From assembly GCA_900239685.1 (NCBI GenBank), contig OENT01000465.1, positions 1 through 64,000 of the forward strand: a DNA stretch of 64,000 bases. Reading direction: 5' to 3'. The notes below the pieces were generated by a model that saw nothing but the letters and a program-made list of their open reading frames with translations, made no database searches and was not told the DNA's origin. A program made the translations under genes and the position numbers. Positions within the stretch are counted from its first letter, which is position 1, and the number at the start of each line of letters is the position of its first letter. Positions 12,136 through 22,110 of the stretch are shown here, piece after piece. This stretch comes from Rotaria macrura. Its lineage: Eukaryota > Rotifera > Eurotatoria > Philodinida > Philodinidae.

Positions 12136-12597
12136 CAGGGGCGCAACAAATTCAAGGCCTTGGGATTCGGTGCAAATATATTTGGCTTTCTTCTCGACTG
12201 AGATTTGGATTCGGGGTTGGGTTTGGTCTTAAATTATCCAAATCTCATGAGAAGTTTTAAGAAAAAGTCCCAGAAAGGAGAAAAGAATATCAAGTCTCAT
12301 AAATTTATGTGAAATTGTTTAGATTTGAGTTTGGGATTTGAGATTGAGTTTCAGTGTAGGGCGGCTACAAAGTTTGACTCATGTTAGATCTAAAACAAAT
12401 CCAAACATATCACCAATTTCGAAACCCGAATCTAATCCGAAAACAGCAATATCGACAATTCTGTGATCCAAATCTAGACGAAATTCACATCTAGGAATTC
12501 AGTTCGAACCATACACCATCTAGAAACCAAATCCAAGACCGAATCTCCGAGATTTGGTGAAAAATCCTGAATCCATTCAGCATTTGTTGCACCCCTA
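12136..12597. mobile_element. 462-bp hAT-type MITE
   Basis: The ends are imperfect inverted repeats: CAGGGGCGCAACAAAT at 12136-12151 and the complement of TAGGGGTGCAACAAAT at 12582-12597. They are flanked by ATCCTTGA (12128-12135) and ATCATTGA (12598-12605), an 8-bp target duplication with one mismatch. An 8-bp duplication with C/TAGGGG ends is the hallmark of the hAT superfamily. The interior has no open frame and is built from variants of GATTTGGATTCGG on both strands, so it is non-autonomous. Confidence 0.82.
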
Positions 12598-12605
12598 ATC
12601 ATTGA

Positions 12606-13437
12606 ACTGAACTCAGCTCTGCGAATATCGCAAAGCTGCATGGTAACAATGAGGCTATGAATTTTTGATATTTTTTCCAGAGAAAATTGACATGCACCTA
12701 TCCTTATCTAGATACACAGATATCACAATACAAAAGTCAACAAACATCCCGAATTCGTTGTTCTGAGTTCGTACTTGTTTTCTGCGAAAAAATCTGATAT
12801 TGTAGAACGGATGTAAAATAGAGGATGTGAGTGTGAATCAAAAATCAAATCAGGGCAAGCTTTTCACTACCAGTCTAATCCAGTCTTAAAAATCACAACT
12901 CTCCCCTCTCTACTCCGTGCTTGCTTTAACAGATTGTACTTTTTTTTATTAAAATCTTTTCGATTATTTCTGTGAGTTAATCTTATAAATTATTGCACAG
13001 TATATTTCCAAACTAGGGACAAGTATCTAGAGTATAAAAAATAGTCCCACCAGAAAAAAAATACGTAGAAGACTAAGGGTGACACATTAAACATGTACAC
13101 CGAAAAAGGGTTCTAGAAGAGCCACCGAAAATATAATTTAATAAATAGAGTATTGATCCGTCTACTATGCCAACTGTGTGATCTGATCTGTCAAATATTC
13201 GTCTCTTTGCGTCGAGTAGTTTGATTGATCTAGGGGCCGTTTTGTAGATAAATGGCATTGAACGCTCTACTTATGTTTGATTTTGTTTTCTCTGAGCACG
13301 TTATTCAGTGAGAAATATCAACATCTATCCAATATTATTGAAATAATGAGGAGTAAAAAGGAGGGAACCCACCAAAATGAATGCACAAAAAGTCTTTATT
13401 TTTTTTTCATCTGTTGTTAAATAATTATCTAATTTGC
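12606..13437. other. Spacer between two transposons
   Basis: No gene motif or open frame of note. The 61-codon minus frame at 13073-13258 is not supported by anything else. Confidence 0.35.
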
Positions 13438-14192
13438 TTTGAGTCTAGAGGTGTAAGCCGAAGGTTAGAACGACGGCGGCTCATATAAAGTTTAAATTTT
13501 TTAAGGTTCTCAGCGACCGGTAATCTAAATTAGTAAGCCATTCCTCAGCGGCGGCTACTTAACTTGAAATTTATTTTTCATGGCGGCAGCGGCTGAGTTT
13601 CATATTGATAAATTTTTTTGTTGAGCTGTTTCTATGTATTTCAATCCCTGTTTACCGCTATTTTAAAATAGAATTTATGAAAAAAATATATTTTTTGTTA
13701 TGATACAATGAAAAAATACATAAAGAGTATCAAGACACACGAGTATCACAAACTATGCACATATCAAAAAATAAGACTAGAATAAAGTATAAAAACAAAA
13801 GAAAAATATAATAATATAATCTGAAAATAATACGAACATTAATAATACACAAATGCAAGGCTATATAATTGAATGCATAAATAAGCAAGCGATACTATAG
13901 ATCAAAACTATACGAATATCAATGACTAAAATAGCTTTAGGTTAGTGTAAAGGTGTTTGTTTTTTTCTACTGGAAACACAGAATATCTTATGCTTTTCGT
14001 CTCTTTTGTGAAAACAGTGCATGACTGGTTCACAATTTGAGATGTGGCGAAAGAGAAAATTTTTGATTACAATCGTAAAAATATCTTCGGCGACGATTTC
14101 CCCATAGAAGAAAAAAATGGCAAAAAATGATGTAAATTACATCATTTTAATGAAACTTTTTGCTGGAAGAAATGATGTCGAAAATGAAAAAA

Positions 14193-14640
14193 ATGCCACT
14201 TTCGATCGTGAAACGGACATAATCTTTCAGTTATTTTACAGTCATGCATGATTTTGACACGTAAGTCATGCCATGAAAACGATTAAAATGGCATCAAAGT
14301 CATTTCAGGAAAATCATTGAAAACAAATGGAAATTACCATATTTTTACGGTTAAGAATTACTGAAAAAAATGCCATTTCTCATCGTGAAACGGACATAAT
14401 CTTTCGGTTATTTTAAAGTCATGCATGATTTCGACACGTAAATCCTGCCATGAAAACGATTAAAAAGACATCAAAGTCATTTCAGGAAAATCATTGAAAA
14501 TAAATGGAAATTACCATATTTTTACGGTTAAGAATTACTGAAAAAATGCCATTTCGCACCGTGAAACGGACATAATCTTTCGGTTATTTTAAAGTCATGC
14601 ATGATTTCGACACGTAAATCATGCTATGAAAACGATTTAG
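14193..14640. repeat. 177-bp tandem repeat, about 2.5 copies
   Basis: The motif GTGAAACGGACATAATCTTT recurs at 14208, 14385 and 14561, giving periods of 177 and 176 bp. The surrounding units (TTTTAAAGTCATGCATGATT, ACACGTAA, ATTACCATATTTTTACGG) are about 95% alike. The array lies inside the hAT-type element and does not encode protein. Confidence 0.85.
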
Positions 14641-14861
14641 TTTTAACCAAAATCATGTTCATGAAATGATTAATATGAACTGAATGCTACTAGGAAGTAC
14701 TGCAAGCAGCACCTGAGCTTTTCGCAAAGCTCAGTCTAAGTGCCCTTCGTGGGGCTGTGCGTTGAACTGCGAGAGTCCTTAATTCTACGGAGTCATATAG
14801 ACTAGTTACCGTAAATAATATATATATTCATGTGAAATCATCAGCGCTGGACATCCTCTCT

Positions 14862-14906
14862 GTTCTTACACATTCTATTTTAGTCCAAAATGATATGTGT
14901 AAGAAC
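14862..14906. repeat. Perfect 12-bp inverted repeat (hairpin)
   Basis: GTTCTTACACAT at 14862-14873 pairs with ATGTGTAAGAAC at 14895-14906 across a 21-nt loop. A second hairpin lies upstream: TGAGCTTT (14714-14721) and AAAGCTCA (14726-14733) with loop TCGC. The whole 14690-14910 block is more GC-rich than its host element and may be a nested insertion. Confidence 0.6.
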
Positions 14907-15032
14907 ACCGTATAGGGGTGACCCGAATTCACCATTTAAATGATGTATTTTTAATCAATTTCATGCGTGACAACCATTTTTCATTAAAATTTGGCAAATC
15001 GTTTTCAACGAAAAATGTATTTCCAGTAGCTG

Positions 15033-15237
15033 NNNNNNNNNNNNNNNNNNNNNNNNNNNNNNNNNNNNNNNNNNNNNNNNNNNNNNNNNNNNNNNNNNNN
15101 NNNNNNNNNNNNNNNNNNNNNNNNNNNNNNNNNNNNNNNNNNNNNNNNNNNNNNNNNNNNNNNNNNNNNNNNNNNNNNNNNNNNNNNNNNNNNNNNNNNN
15201 NNNNNNNNNNNNNNNNNNNNNNNNNNNNNNNNNNNNN
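15033..15237. other. Assembly gap (205 Ns)
   Basis: A run of N inside the hAT-type element. Any open frame called across it is artificial. It falls where repetitive GAAAATG-type sequence resumes, so a collapsed or unresolved tandem repeat is likely. Confidence 0.99.
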
Positions 15238-16191
15238 GAGAGTCACCTAGTAATTCCTATTTTTCCTCAGTAACGAAAATCATGAGATGAAAACGGTGAG
15301 AAAATAATGAATCTAATCTAGTTGTTTGGATTATTTCGGGAAATGTATTTTAACGTAATGAAAATGTTGCAGAAACAGTGAATCCACCGCTATCAAGACG
15401 ATTTTGAGGAAACATGAAAATCATGCAGTGAAAATAATGGACAAATTACGAATGTCATTTAGTAATTTTGAGTTTTTCGGGAAACATAATTTAAAGAAAT
15501 GAAAATGGTGGAGGAACACTGAATCTACCGGTATTAAAACGATTTTGTGGAAACACGAGGATCATGTAATGAAAATGATGTAGAAATAATGAAATTGATT
15601 GTGGTAATTGTCATTTTTCTACAGAACTTGAAGTCATTAGATGAAAACAATGGAAACGTAACGAAAGTAATTATGTGATTTTGATTTCGCTGGAATACTT
15701 ATTTTAACGGAATGAAAATTATGGGAAAAAATGAAACTACTGGTATTATTAGCGTTTTGTTAAAACATGAAAATAATTTGATGAGAATGATCTAGAAAAA
15801 ACGAAAGTAATCGAGTGATTTTGATTTTTAGGGAAAACCGGTATTCATGAGATGAAAGTGATTGAAAAATAATGAAAGTATGGTGGTAATTCCGATTTTG
15901 GTGAAATAATCTAAGTCATCGAATTTTTCTGAGGAAAAGTTCGAAAATAACCATTTAACTGAAATTACATTGATTTTTTTATTCCCTGGGTCTAATGTAG
16001 AAATTTTTTTGTGGAGGCGGGAGCGGCTGAACTTGGTTTTTTGATACAGCGGCTGCTGGACAGTACTTTAAATGCTCAGAAATTTCATGGCGGCGGCGGC
16101 TGAGCCGTACGGCTTACACCTCTATTTGAGTCATTATATAACATCTGAAGATATTTAATTCACATTAAATACTACTTCAACTTCTCATAAG

Positions 16192-16616
16192 ATGAAGTTT
16201 CTAATATATGTACTAACTTTACTCTTGATTGTTGTCTAGCTGCCCAGTAATGGTTCTATAGTCAAGGACATTCCTAAGCAGGTGCAAATAAAGAACTTGT
16301 CGTGAGGATTTCGAAACAAACCAAGTCTTCTAGTGGACTTAGTCATCCACGAATACACTACAGAACTCGTGAAGGATATATATTGACCGTACGTGTAGAA
16401 AACTTGGTTACGAAAAATTCGAATTTTTTTCATTTTTTCGAAACGATTTGCTTTGCAGGTCCGATATTTCAATAATGGAACCATGAAAAAACATATTTCT
16501 TTTACCAATCGACAGGCCATATATCTAATACTACAGAAAATCACCGTTTCGATTTCAAATCGCACATGCTTCTATTATTTTTGGCGATCGTTCTGCAAAT
16601 GATCTTTATTCAGTGA
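16192..16616 (+). pseudogene. Possible remnant of a secreted, GPI-anchored protein gene
   Basis: An ATG at 16192 opens a hydrophobic leader (MKFLIYVLTLLLIVV) directly followed by TAG. The same frame then reads LPSNGSIVKDIPKQVQIKNLS, a TGA, NKPSLLVDLVIHEYTTELVKDIY and more stops. After an acceptor-like TTTGCAG near 16459 another frame runs to a C-terminal hydrophobic stretch (HMLLLFLAIVLQMIFIQ) and a stop at 16614-16616. Leader plus hydrophobic end resembles the layout of the protein at 2719-3147, but I cannot show homology. The 109-codon frame on the other strand (16236-16565) looks less protein-like. The hAT-type element ends 68 bp upstream. Confidence 0.3.
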
Positions 16617-17024
16617 CAATGGAGAAGTGAACGGTTAACATTATTTTTAAAGTTAAGGTGCTATCCATACACAGGACTAGAATTAAAGGGGATGCCAGTA
16701 CAAAATAATCTTGCTAGAGATCAATCAATCTTTCTTTTAGTTGTTCTCTGTGCAAGGAAGAAGCAATGTATGTATTTCATCAGGTCCCATCAAAACTTTT
16801 CCCCTCGCCCCGTGCAACTAACTAAAATCTCTTCCGGCACTTTTCAATCTCTCTTTATGACGTTATTATGAAAACACCCTTCTTTTACGAAAGAAGTTGG
16901 TAATAGTGACACATCTTTATTTGTCAGAATTACTGTAACAATTAGCTGACTATACTATCATAAACCACCAAAACAGTATTCTATCAAATCCGCATTTACA
17001 AATTGTGGCCTAAATTCAAATTCA

Positions 17025-17288
17025 CCCAGGAGGAAGGTTACGGTCCACTGTAAATCACCGTAACTTCACCGTAAACGACAGTATTAGTACCGTATTCTAC
17101 CGTAAACCAGGTCCATGATTTACGACCGTATTCTCACCGTGCTTTAGCCGTATTTGTATCGTATATCGATCGAAAACGGCCGTATTTCCTTTAAAATACG
17201 GTCGTAAATCATGGACCAGGTTTACGACCGTATACGCTCCGTATTTGACCGTAAACGGCCGTATACTTACCGTATGCTTTCACCTGGG
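17025..17288. mobile_element. 264-bp fold-back MITE with ACCGTAAAC/CGGCCGTA words
   Basis: Ends are CCCAGGAGGAAGG (17025-17037) and, inverted at 17288, CCCAGGTGAAAGC. An internal inverted repeat of 27 bp with one mismatch (17106-17132 and 17195-17221; core CCATGATTTACGACCGTATT) would let most of the element fold into one hairpin. The rest is made of CCGTATTT, CCGTAAAC and similar words. No open frame and no clear target duplication (flanks CAAATTCA and TTAAGTCA share 5 of 8 bases), so the superfamily is not assigned. Confidence 0.7.
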
Positions 17289-18020
17289 TTAAGTCAAAAT
17301 TTTAAATTTTATTACTTTTGAATTTTGACCACAACATATAGATTTGACATTCTTAACAATTATCTGAGCGAGGTAAATTATAGCATATAAATAGTTGTAA
17401 CAATTCAGTTGAGGGTTGAGTGAGTCAAAGCAGTTTCTAGAGTCTAAAAACTTACTTAAGTCGAAGGCTTCATATTGTAAGTCTTGAAACTAAGTTATAA
17501 ATTCAAGTTTTGAAAGCAATATGAAACATCTTATAACTTACAAATGAGTATCAAGAATTTTATGAATTGAAAATTTGACTCTATTTTTAAATAATGAATA
17601 ATTTGAAAGACGATCATCGTGAAAGTTCGGTCAATATCTACTCCAGACTATTAGTCAAATTAAACCGTATAAATTTTCCGTGCTAATTTTCTGTCTTGCT
17701 TTTTTTTGTGATTTCATTAAAAAGTTTTCTGTTTACGAACAATTTGTATGCACAGAACTATGTCAATAGATAGTCTCCCTTTTTGTATCAACACTCTTCA
17801 TCTTTTCTTTCGAATTTATTTTAACCTAAAGAAAAGAAACCAAGAAAGAGAAAGTTGTTTTCATGTGTTTTATTTAAGTATATCGGTAGGAAGTAAGTAA
17901 AATCCAAAACGAAAAAAAGATATCAATAACTGATTTATCACAGTCACAAGGTCTTGTCATCATCAAAAGCAAATATAACATTCTTACGGGCAACAATAAA
18001 GATTTCCACAATCTGAATTA
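17289..18020. other. Upstream spacer of the ADP-ribosyltransferase gene
   Basis: AT-rich with no coding signal. It presumably carries the promoter and 5'UTR of the gene starting at 18021, but I cannot point to a specific element. Confidence 0.35.
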
Positions 18021-18932
18021 ATGCGTCGATTTACGAACATCGACGAAAACCCAACACGGCTTTCACCTGTATACGGATACCTCACTCATAAAGTGCTTCC
18101 GCTTCGAGAAGCTCTCGATTCTATTATGTCCAGAATAAATCAATTAGATACATTTATTAACATTGCCAAAAATGAATGTCATTTTCCTTCGGAACACAAT
18201 GTAACTCGTGAAGAATCAGCAGCAATCTACTTGTACACTATGGATTGGGGAGATCAAAGTCTCTATCGAATACTTAACGCAGATCTTCGCCAAGAAGACA
18301 GATCACAGCTAATACCATGGCATGGGTATCTGAAATTATTTACCACTGCATTGAATAAATTACCCAATCTTAAAATCAATTTATGGCGAGGTATCAACAA
18401 TAATATTAGTAAGAATTACAAAGCAGGCGATGCACTAACGTGGTGGTGTTTTAGCTCCTGTTCATCGTCGGTTAATATTATTCAACAGTTTCTTGGATCT
18501 GTATCTACACTATTCATGATAGAAGCAAAGAACGGAAAAACAATATCCGCATACAGTAATTTTCCAAAAGAAAACGAAGTTATTCTTCCAATAGGTACTC
18601 GACTTCGTGTTGTGAGTGACACACTAAATCATGCTTCAATGAACTTGGTACATTTGCACGAGCTGACCGATCAAAAAGAAGAAAAATTAGCCTCCTCATT
18701 AGCAAATCTTACCATCACTACACCGAACAATCCACAACATCGTGAGTAGTTCGCTCCTCTATTCCTTCAAATACTGAATCTATGCTGCATCGTAGATTCA
18801 AACATTGGATTGCAGACTAACAAATCGTCAACACTTGAAACTGCGACGTACGCTAACGGAGATGAATATGATACAACAGTTCTTATATCACATACAAGCG
18901 AGTGCTTTCCGCTGCGTCGATCAAGCTTGTGA
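18021..18932 (+). CDS. Arginine-type mono-ADP-ribosyltransferase (R-S-E class), exons 1-2
   Basis: The product would transfer ADP-ribose from NAD+ to a protein side chain. Visible triad: Arg123 in INLWRGI, the Ser motif in WWCFSSCSSS (about 144-150) and the ExE motif Glu184-Asn-Glu186 in FPKENEVILP, all in the order and spacing of the ART (ecto-ART/R-S-E) family. No signal peptide or GPI tail is seen, so it is likely intracellular. The unspliced frame closes at 18749, but a perfect donor GTGAGT sits at 18742. A 54-bp intron (18742-18795, ending CGTAG) joins in phase to a second exon reading QTNKSSTLETATYANGDEYD, which resembles a MORN repeat and closes at TGA 18930-18932. The MORN array downstream suggests an ART-MORN gene. 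Whether transcripts continue past 18932 is not resolved. Confidence 0.8.
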
Positions 18933-18996
18933 AGTTTTATACATCATAAGAGAACAAAAAGTAACAAGAATTACGGAACCAACAAAAACAAGGTAA

Positions 18997-20427
18997 TGAC
19001 ACCGATTATTTTAATGACGGATGCAGGTATTCAGGAGATTGGGGTGAAAGATTGCTGACAGGTCAAGGTGTTCAAACGCGGGTAAACAACGACTCGTACG
19101 AGCATTACTATTCGTAAATATACTAACATGATCTACTGCGACACTAAAAGTGGTGCAGCAAACAGGTAATAGAATGTATGAACAGCTCATGGGACAATGG
19201 AAAGACTCCATGATGAATGGGCAAGGCACTTGTTATTTTGCCGATGGGAGAAAGTATACGGGAGATTGGGTCGAAGGGTCGCGGACAGGTCAAGGTGTTC
19301 AAACGTGGCCCACTGGAGATCGTTACGAGCAGTACTATTCGTAAATATACTAACATGATCTACTCCGACACTCAACGTAGTTCAGCGAACAGGTAATAGA
19401 ATGTATGAACAGCTCATGGGAAAATGGAAAGACTCCATGATGAATGGACAAGGCACTTGTTATTTTGCCGATGGGAGAAAGTATACTGGGGATTGGGTCG
19501 AAGGGTTGCGGACAGGTCAAGGTGTTCAAACGTGGCCCACTGGAGATCGTTACGAGCAGTACTATTTGTAAATATACTTACATGATCTACTCCGACACTC
19601 AAGGTAGTACAGCTAACAGGTAACAGAATTTATGAACAGTTCATGGGACAATGGAAAGACTCCATGATGAATGGACAAGGCACTTTTTATTTTGCCGATG
19701 GGAGAAAGTATGTAGGAAATTGGGTCGAGGACCAAATAACAGGTGAAGGGTTTTACACATGGCCAACAGGCGATCAATATCAGGAGAACTATTCACGCGC
19801 ATCTTTACCTAATCTATTGTGATCTTCGATGTACTAGAAAGTCATGCCGATAAAGTCTATGAACAAGTGATGGGACAGTGGAAGGACAACATGAAGAACG
19901 GACAAGGCACTTGTTATTTTGCCGATGGGAAAAAGTATACTGGGGATTGGGTCGAAGGGTTGCGGACAGGTCAAGGTGTTCAAACGTGGCCCACTGGAGA
20001 TCGTTACGAGCAGTACTATTCGTAAATATACTTACATGATCTACTCCGACACTCAAGGTAGTACAGCTAACGGTAATAGAATTTATGAACAGTTCATGGG
20101 ACAATGGAAGGACTCCATGATGAATGGACAAGGCACTTTTTATTTTGCCGATGGGAGAAAGTATGTAGGAAATTGGGTCGAGGACCAAATAACAGGTGAA
20201 GGTTTTTACACATGGCCAACAGGCGATCAATATCAGGAGAACTATTCACACGCATCTTCACCTAATCTATTGTGATCTTCGATGTACTAGAAAGTCATGC
20301 CGATAAAGTCTATGAACAAGTGATGGGACAGTGGAAGGACAACATGATGAATGGACAGGGCAGTTATTTTTTTGCTGATGGGAGTGTTTCTATTGGTCAG
20401 TGGGTCGATGGTGTTTTTGTTGACTGA
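18997..20427 (+). CDS. MORN-repeat exon array, probable 3' part of the ADP-ribosyltransferase gene
   Basis: At least seven blocks of MORN repeats (pattern YxGxWxxGxxxGxG; here KYTGDWVEGLRTGQGVQTW and MGQWKDSMMNGQGT). They lie at about 18999-19118 (decayed, YSGDWGERLLTGQG), 19164, 19395, 19628, 19851, 20077 and 20308. Most blocks carry two repeats. MORN repeats bind lipids or proteins and often tether enzymes to membranes. One junction is clean: a 40-bp intron at 20022-20061 (GTAAAT...GGTAG) joins YEQYY to STANGNRIYEQFMGQW in phase. In the three earlier equivalent junctions one extra base (AACAGG instead of AACGG) breaks that reading. The last block runs from an acceptor-like TACTAG (exon from 20291) to TGA at 20425-20427 (QWVDGVFVD). 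Full exon structure is unresolved; partial decay is possible. Confidence 0.55.
19141..20310. repeat. Tandem duplications of about 230-bp MORN exon plus spacer
   Basis: Units starting with TATGAACAG at about 19174, 19401, 19631 and 20083 (TATGAACAA at 19858 and 20311) are nearly identical in DNA. The identity includes the non-coding junction AAATATACTNACATGATCTACT and the segment CTATTGTGATCTTCGATGTACTAG. Two higher-order blocks (19621-19850 and 20070-20300) repeat as a pair. Identity in both coding and spacer parts points to recent unequal exchange or conversion. Confidence 0.8.
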
Positions 20428-20944
20428 ATATGTTCCTCTTCATGTATCACGTAAGACAGTTGTGAGTTCAGAATATTATTCTGTTTTTTTTTGACGGTGC
20501 AAAAAATGCGTCGAATTTGATGGAGAAAGGCTTATGAGTTTTGTGGTCAGTATAAAATAATGAATAAATGGAGAAAAGTTTGAAGTTCTTTTGTTACACT
20601 GAAGGAAGTCACAGGTAGTGCCATCTGAAAGTGAACGGTATCACGAATTCGATAAGCGAGCAGATTGCTGGAGATATGGTTGAGTAGAGTAATGACAGTA
20701 CGGGCTTATATGCTCAAGTGATTTTTTGTTGGGAGGATACTCAAATAGATTTCGTATGTGTAGTCCAGTATTTCGAGCGTGATCCCACACCTACGGTCTA
20801 CGATTTTGATTTAGTTTTTTTCGAAAAATGTCAGGAGTCAGTTCAATAGTATCCCTTTGGATGCTTAATTCTGAACGATGAGCACCCCATGTTATGAATA
20901 CTTGATCATTTCTTCTGGTAAACCACGGTATTTGTCTTTCCTTT
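20428..20944. other. Spacer downstream of the MORN array
   Basis: No coding signal. AATAAATGG near 20560 could serve as a polyadenylation signal for the gene upstream. Confidence 0.3.
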
Positions 20945-21240
20945 GGTATTTTACACTGATATGGGAGCCGGTAACTGAACCGTTAAAACTGCTGTAAACC
21001 GGTGGTTTTTCCCCGCATGTTTACCACATGTAAAAGCAAAAACAAAAGAATCTCTAGAAAAGCTTAATTGATGATTTGGAACAGGTTTTTTTGTCAGATT
21101 ATTGCCGAATCGGTTAATCGATTTTTCTTAGCGGTAATCGCGGTATTTTTCTAAACCGCCGGTTTACCGGGGTAAATTTTCACTGATGGGAGCCGGTAAC
21201 TGGCCCGGTAAAACCACGTTTAATCACCGATTTTCTAGTG
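20945..21240. repeat. CCGGTAAACC-word repeat, probable degenerate MITE
   Basis: A direct duplication of about 38 bp (CACTGATATGGGAGCCGGTAA at about 20955 and CACTGATGGGAGCCGGTAA at about 21180) brackets a region full of GGTAAACCGG and CGGTTTACCG variants. One strand reads CAGTGAAAATTTACCCCGG at the inner edge of the right copy, like a hAT terminal repeat. The opposite end was not found, so boundaries are uncertain. Confidence 0.5.
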
Positions 21241-21844
21241 GTTTTTATTACATGGGACTATAATGATCAATACATAATAGTTCCGCACAAGGTACACATT
21301 TTTATACACCTTTAGGTTTGCAACATACACAACACTGATCACTGTGAACTGTTGAGGTTCCCATGAAATAAATAGTTGTGTTGCTAAATCAAACTAGAGT
21401 AAAAAGCCAATTCAATAAACAAAATGACGCACACATGGATTACATGTTAAAAAATAAATTATACAGTTACTGTTAGAAAGCGTATGACATACAATTGTTT
21501 GAAGAAAGCAAAAAGCGAAAATAAAAGCCATGAATGCAAACAAAATTAATCAGCCATAATGCGTTGTATTTTTGTCAATACGAAATACAAGTGTTAAGGA
21601 ACAGGAAGAAAATTTATACAATAAATAGACAATATCTTCAATATCAAGAAAATGACTATCTAGAAAAAATTCTGCAAGAGAATTAAACGGATGATGAGTG
21701 ATTATTAAAAAATGATAAATTTCTTAAAATAATTGCTCGTGATTCCTTTTTCTAAATTAATGCGTAAGACAAATTCACTTTCCTAAGTGTCATTTTTGAT
21801 AAAACTAAATTGAATTTTCGTATTTCTGCATTCGCCATATCGAC

Positions 21845-22110
21845 TCATAACCTGAAAAAGGGAAACATATAGAATGAAATAGAAAGATTCCCGTGAATCT
21901 TTCTTCTTTGGCTGAAATATTTTTGCAGGCGTGAGAAGCTATAATGATTCATATTCATTGGATCTTTCGTTGACGCAGTATAAACATTTCTACAAATGTT
22001 TTGGATTGTACTGACTCGCGTGAAATGTTTCTTAACACAACCATGGTACTCACACAAATCATCGGTAATATCGATACCTCTCAATCGTAATGCATCATTG
22101 ATAGCATAGA
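21845..22110 (-). CDS. Isolated exon-like open frame, unrecognised
   Basis: About 85 codons with protein-like composition (ALRLRGIDITDDLCEY, KHFTRVSTIQNICRNVYTAS, SFSRLQKYFSQRRKIHG) ending at TGA 21845-21847. No ATG-led, domain-bearing or spliced neighbour was found. It could be an orphan exon, a gene remnant or chance. I do not recognise the family. Confidence 0.2.

Larger units (their letters stand above)
13446..16124. mobile_element. 2.68-kb non-autonomous hAT-type element
   Basis: Perfect 15-bp terminal inverted repeats (TAGAGGTGTAAGCCG at 13446-13460, its complement at 16110-16124) lie inside a perfect 8-bp target duplication TTTGAGTC (13438-13445 and 16125-16132). Both ends carry subterminal GCGGCTGAG / GGCGGCGGC words: three clusters within about 150 bp of the left end and three within about 110 bp of the right end. 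These are likely transposase-binding sites (inference). No transposase frame is visible. The interior holds a 177-bp tandem repeat, hairpins, a diverged GAAAATGATG-type repeat field (15240-15960) and an assembly gap. The clean duplication argues for a fairly recent insertion. Confidence 0.88.

Noticed and set aside
14690..14910. Self-cleaving ribozyme or tRNA-derived SINE
   Set aside because: No hammerhead core (CUGAUGA...GAAA) and no convincing A/B box pair.
14918..15250. Open frames of 105-110 codons on both strands
   Set aside because: They run through the block of Ns, so the translation is artificial.
16236..16565. 109-codon minus-strand frame
   Set aside because: No motif, and the opposite strand better explains the region as a remnant with leader and hydrophobic end.
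19011..20230. Antisense open frames opposite the MORN array (repeated MSVGVDHVSIFTNSTAR)
   Set aside because: They mirror the duplicated MORN exons; the sense strand carries the recognised motif.
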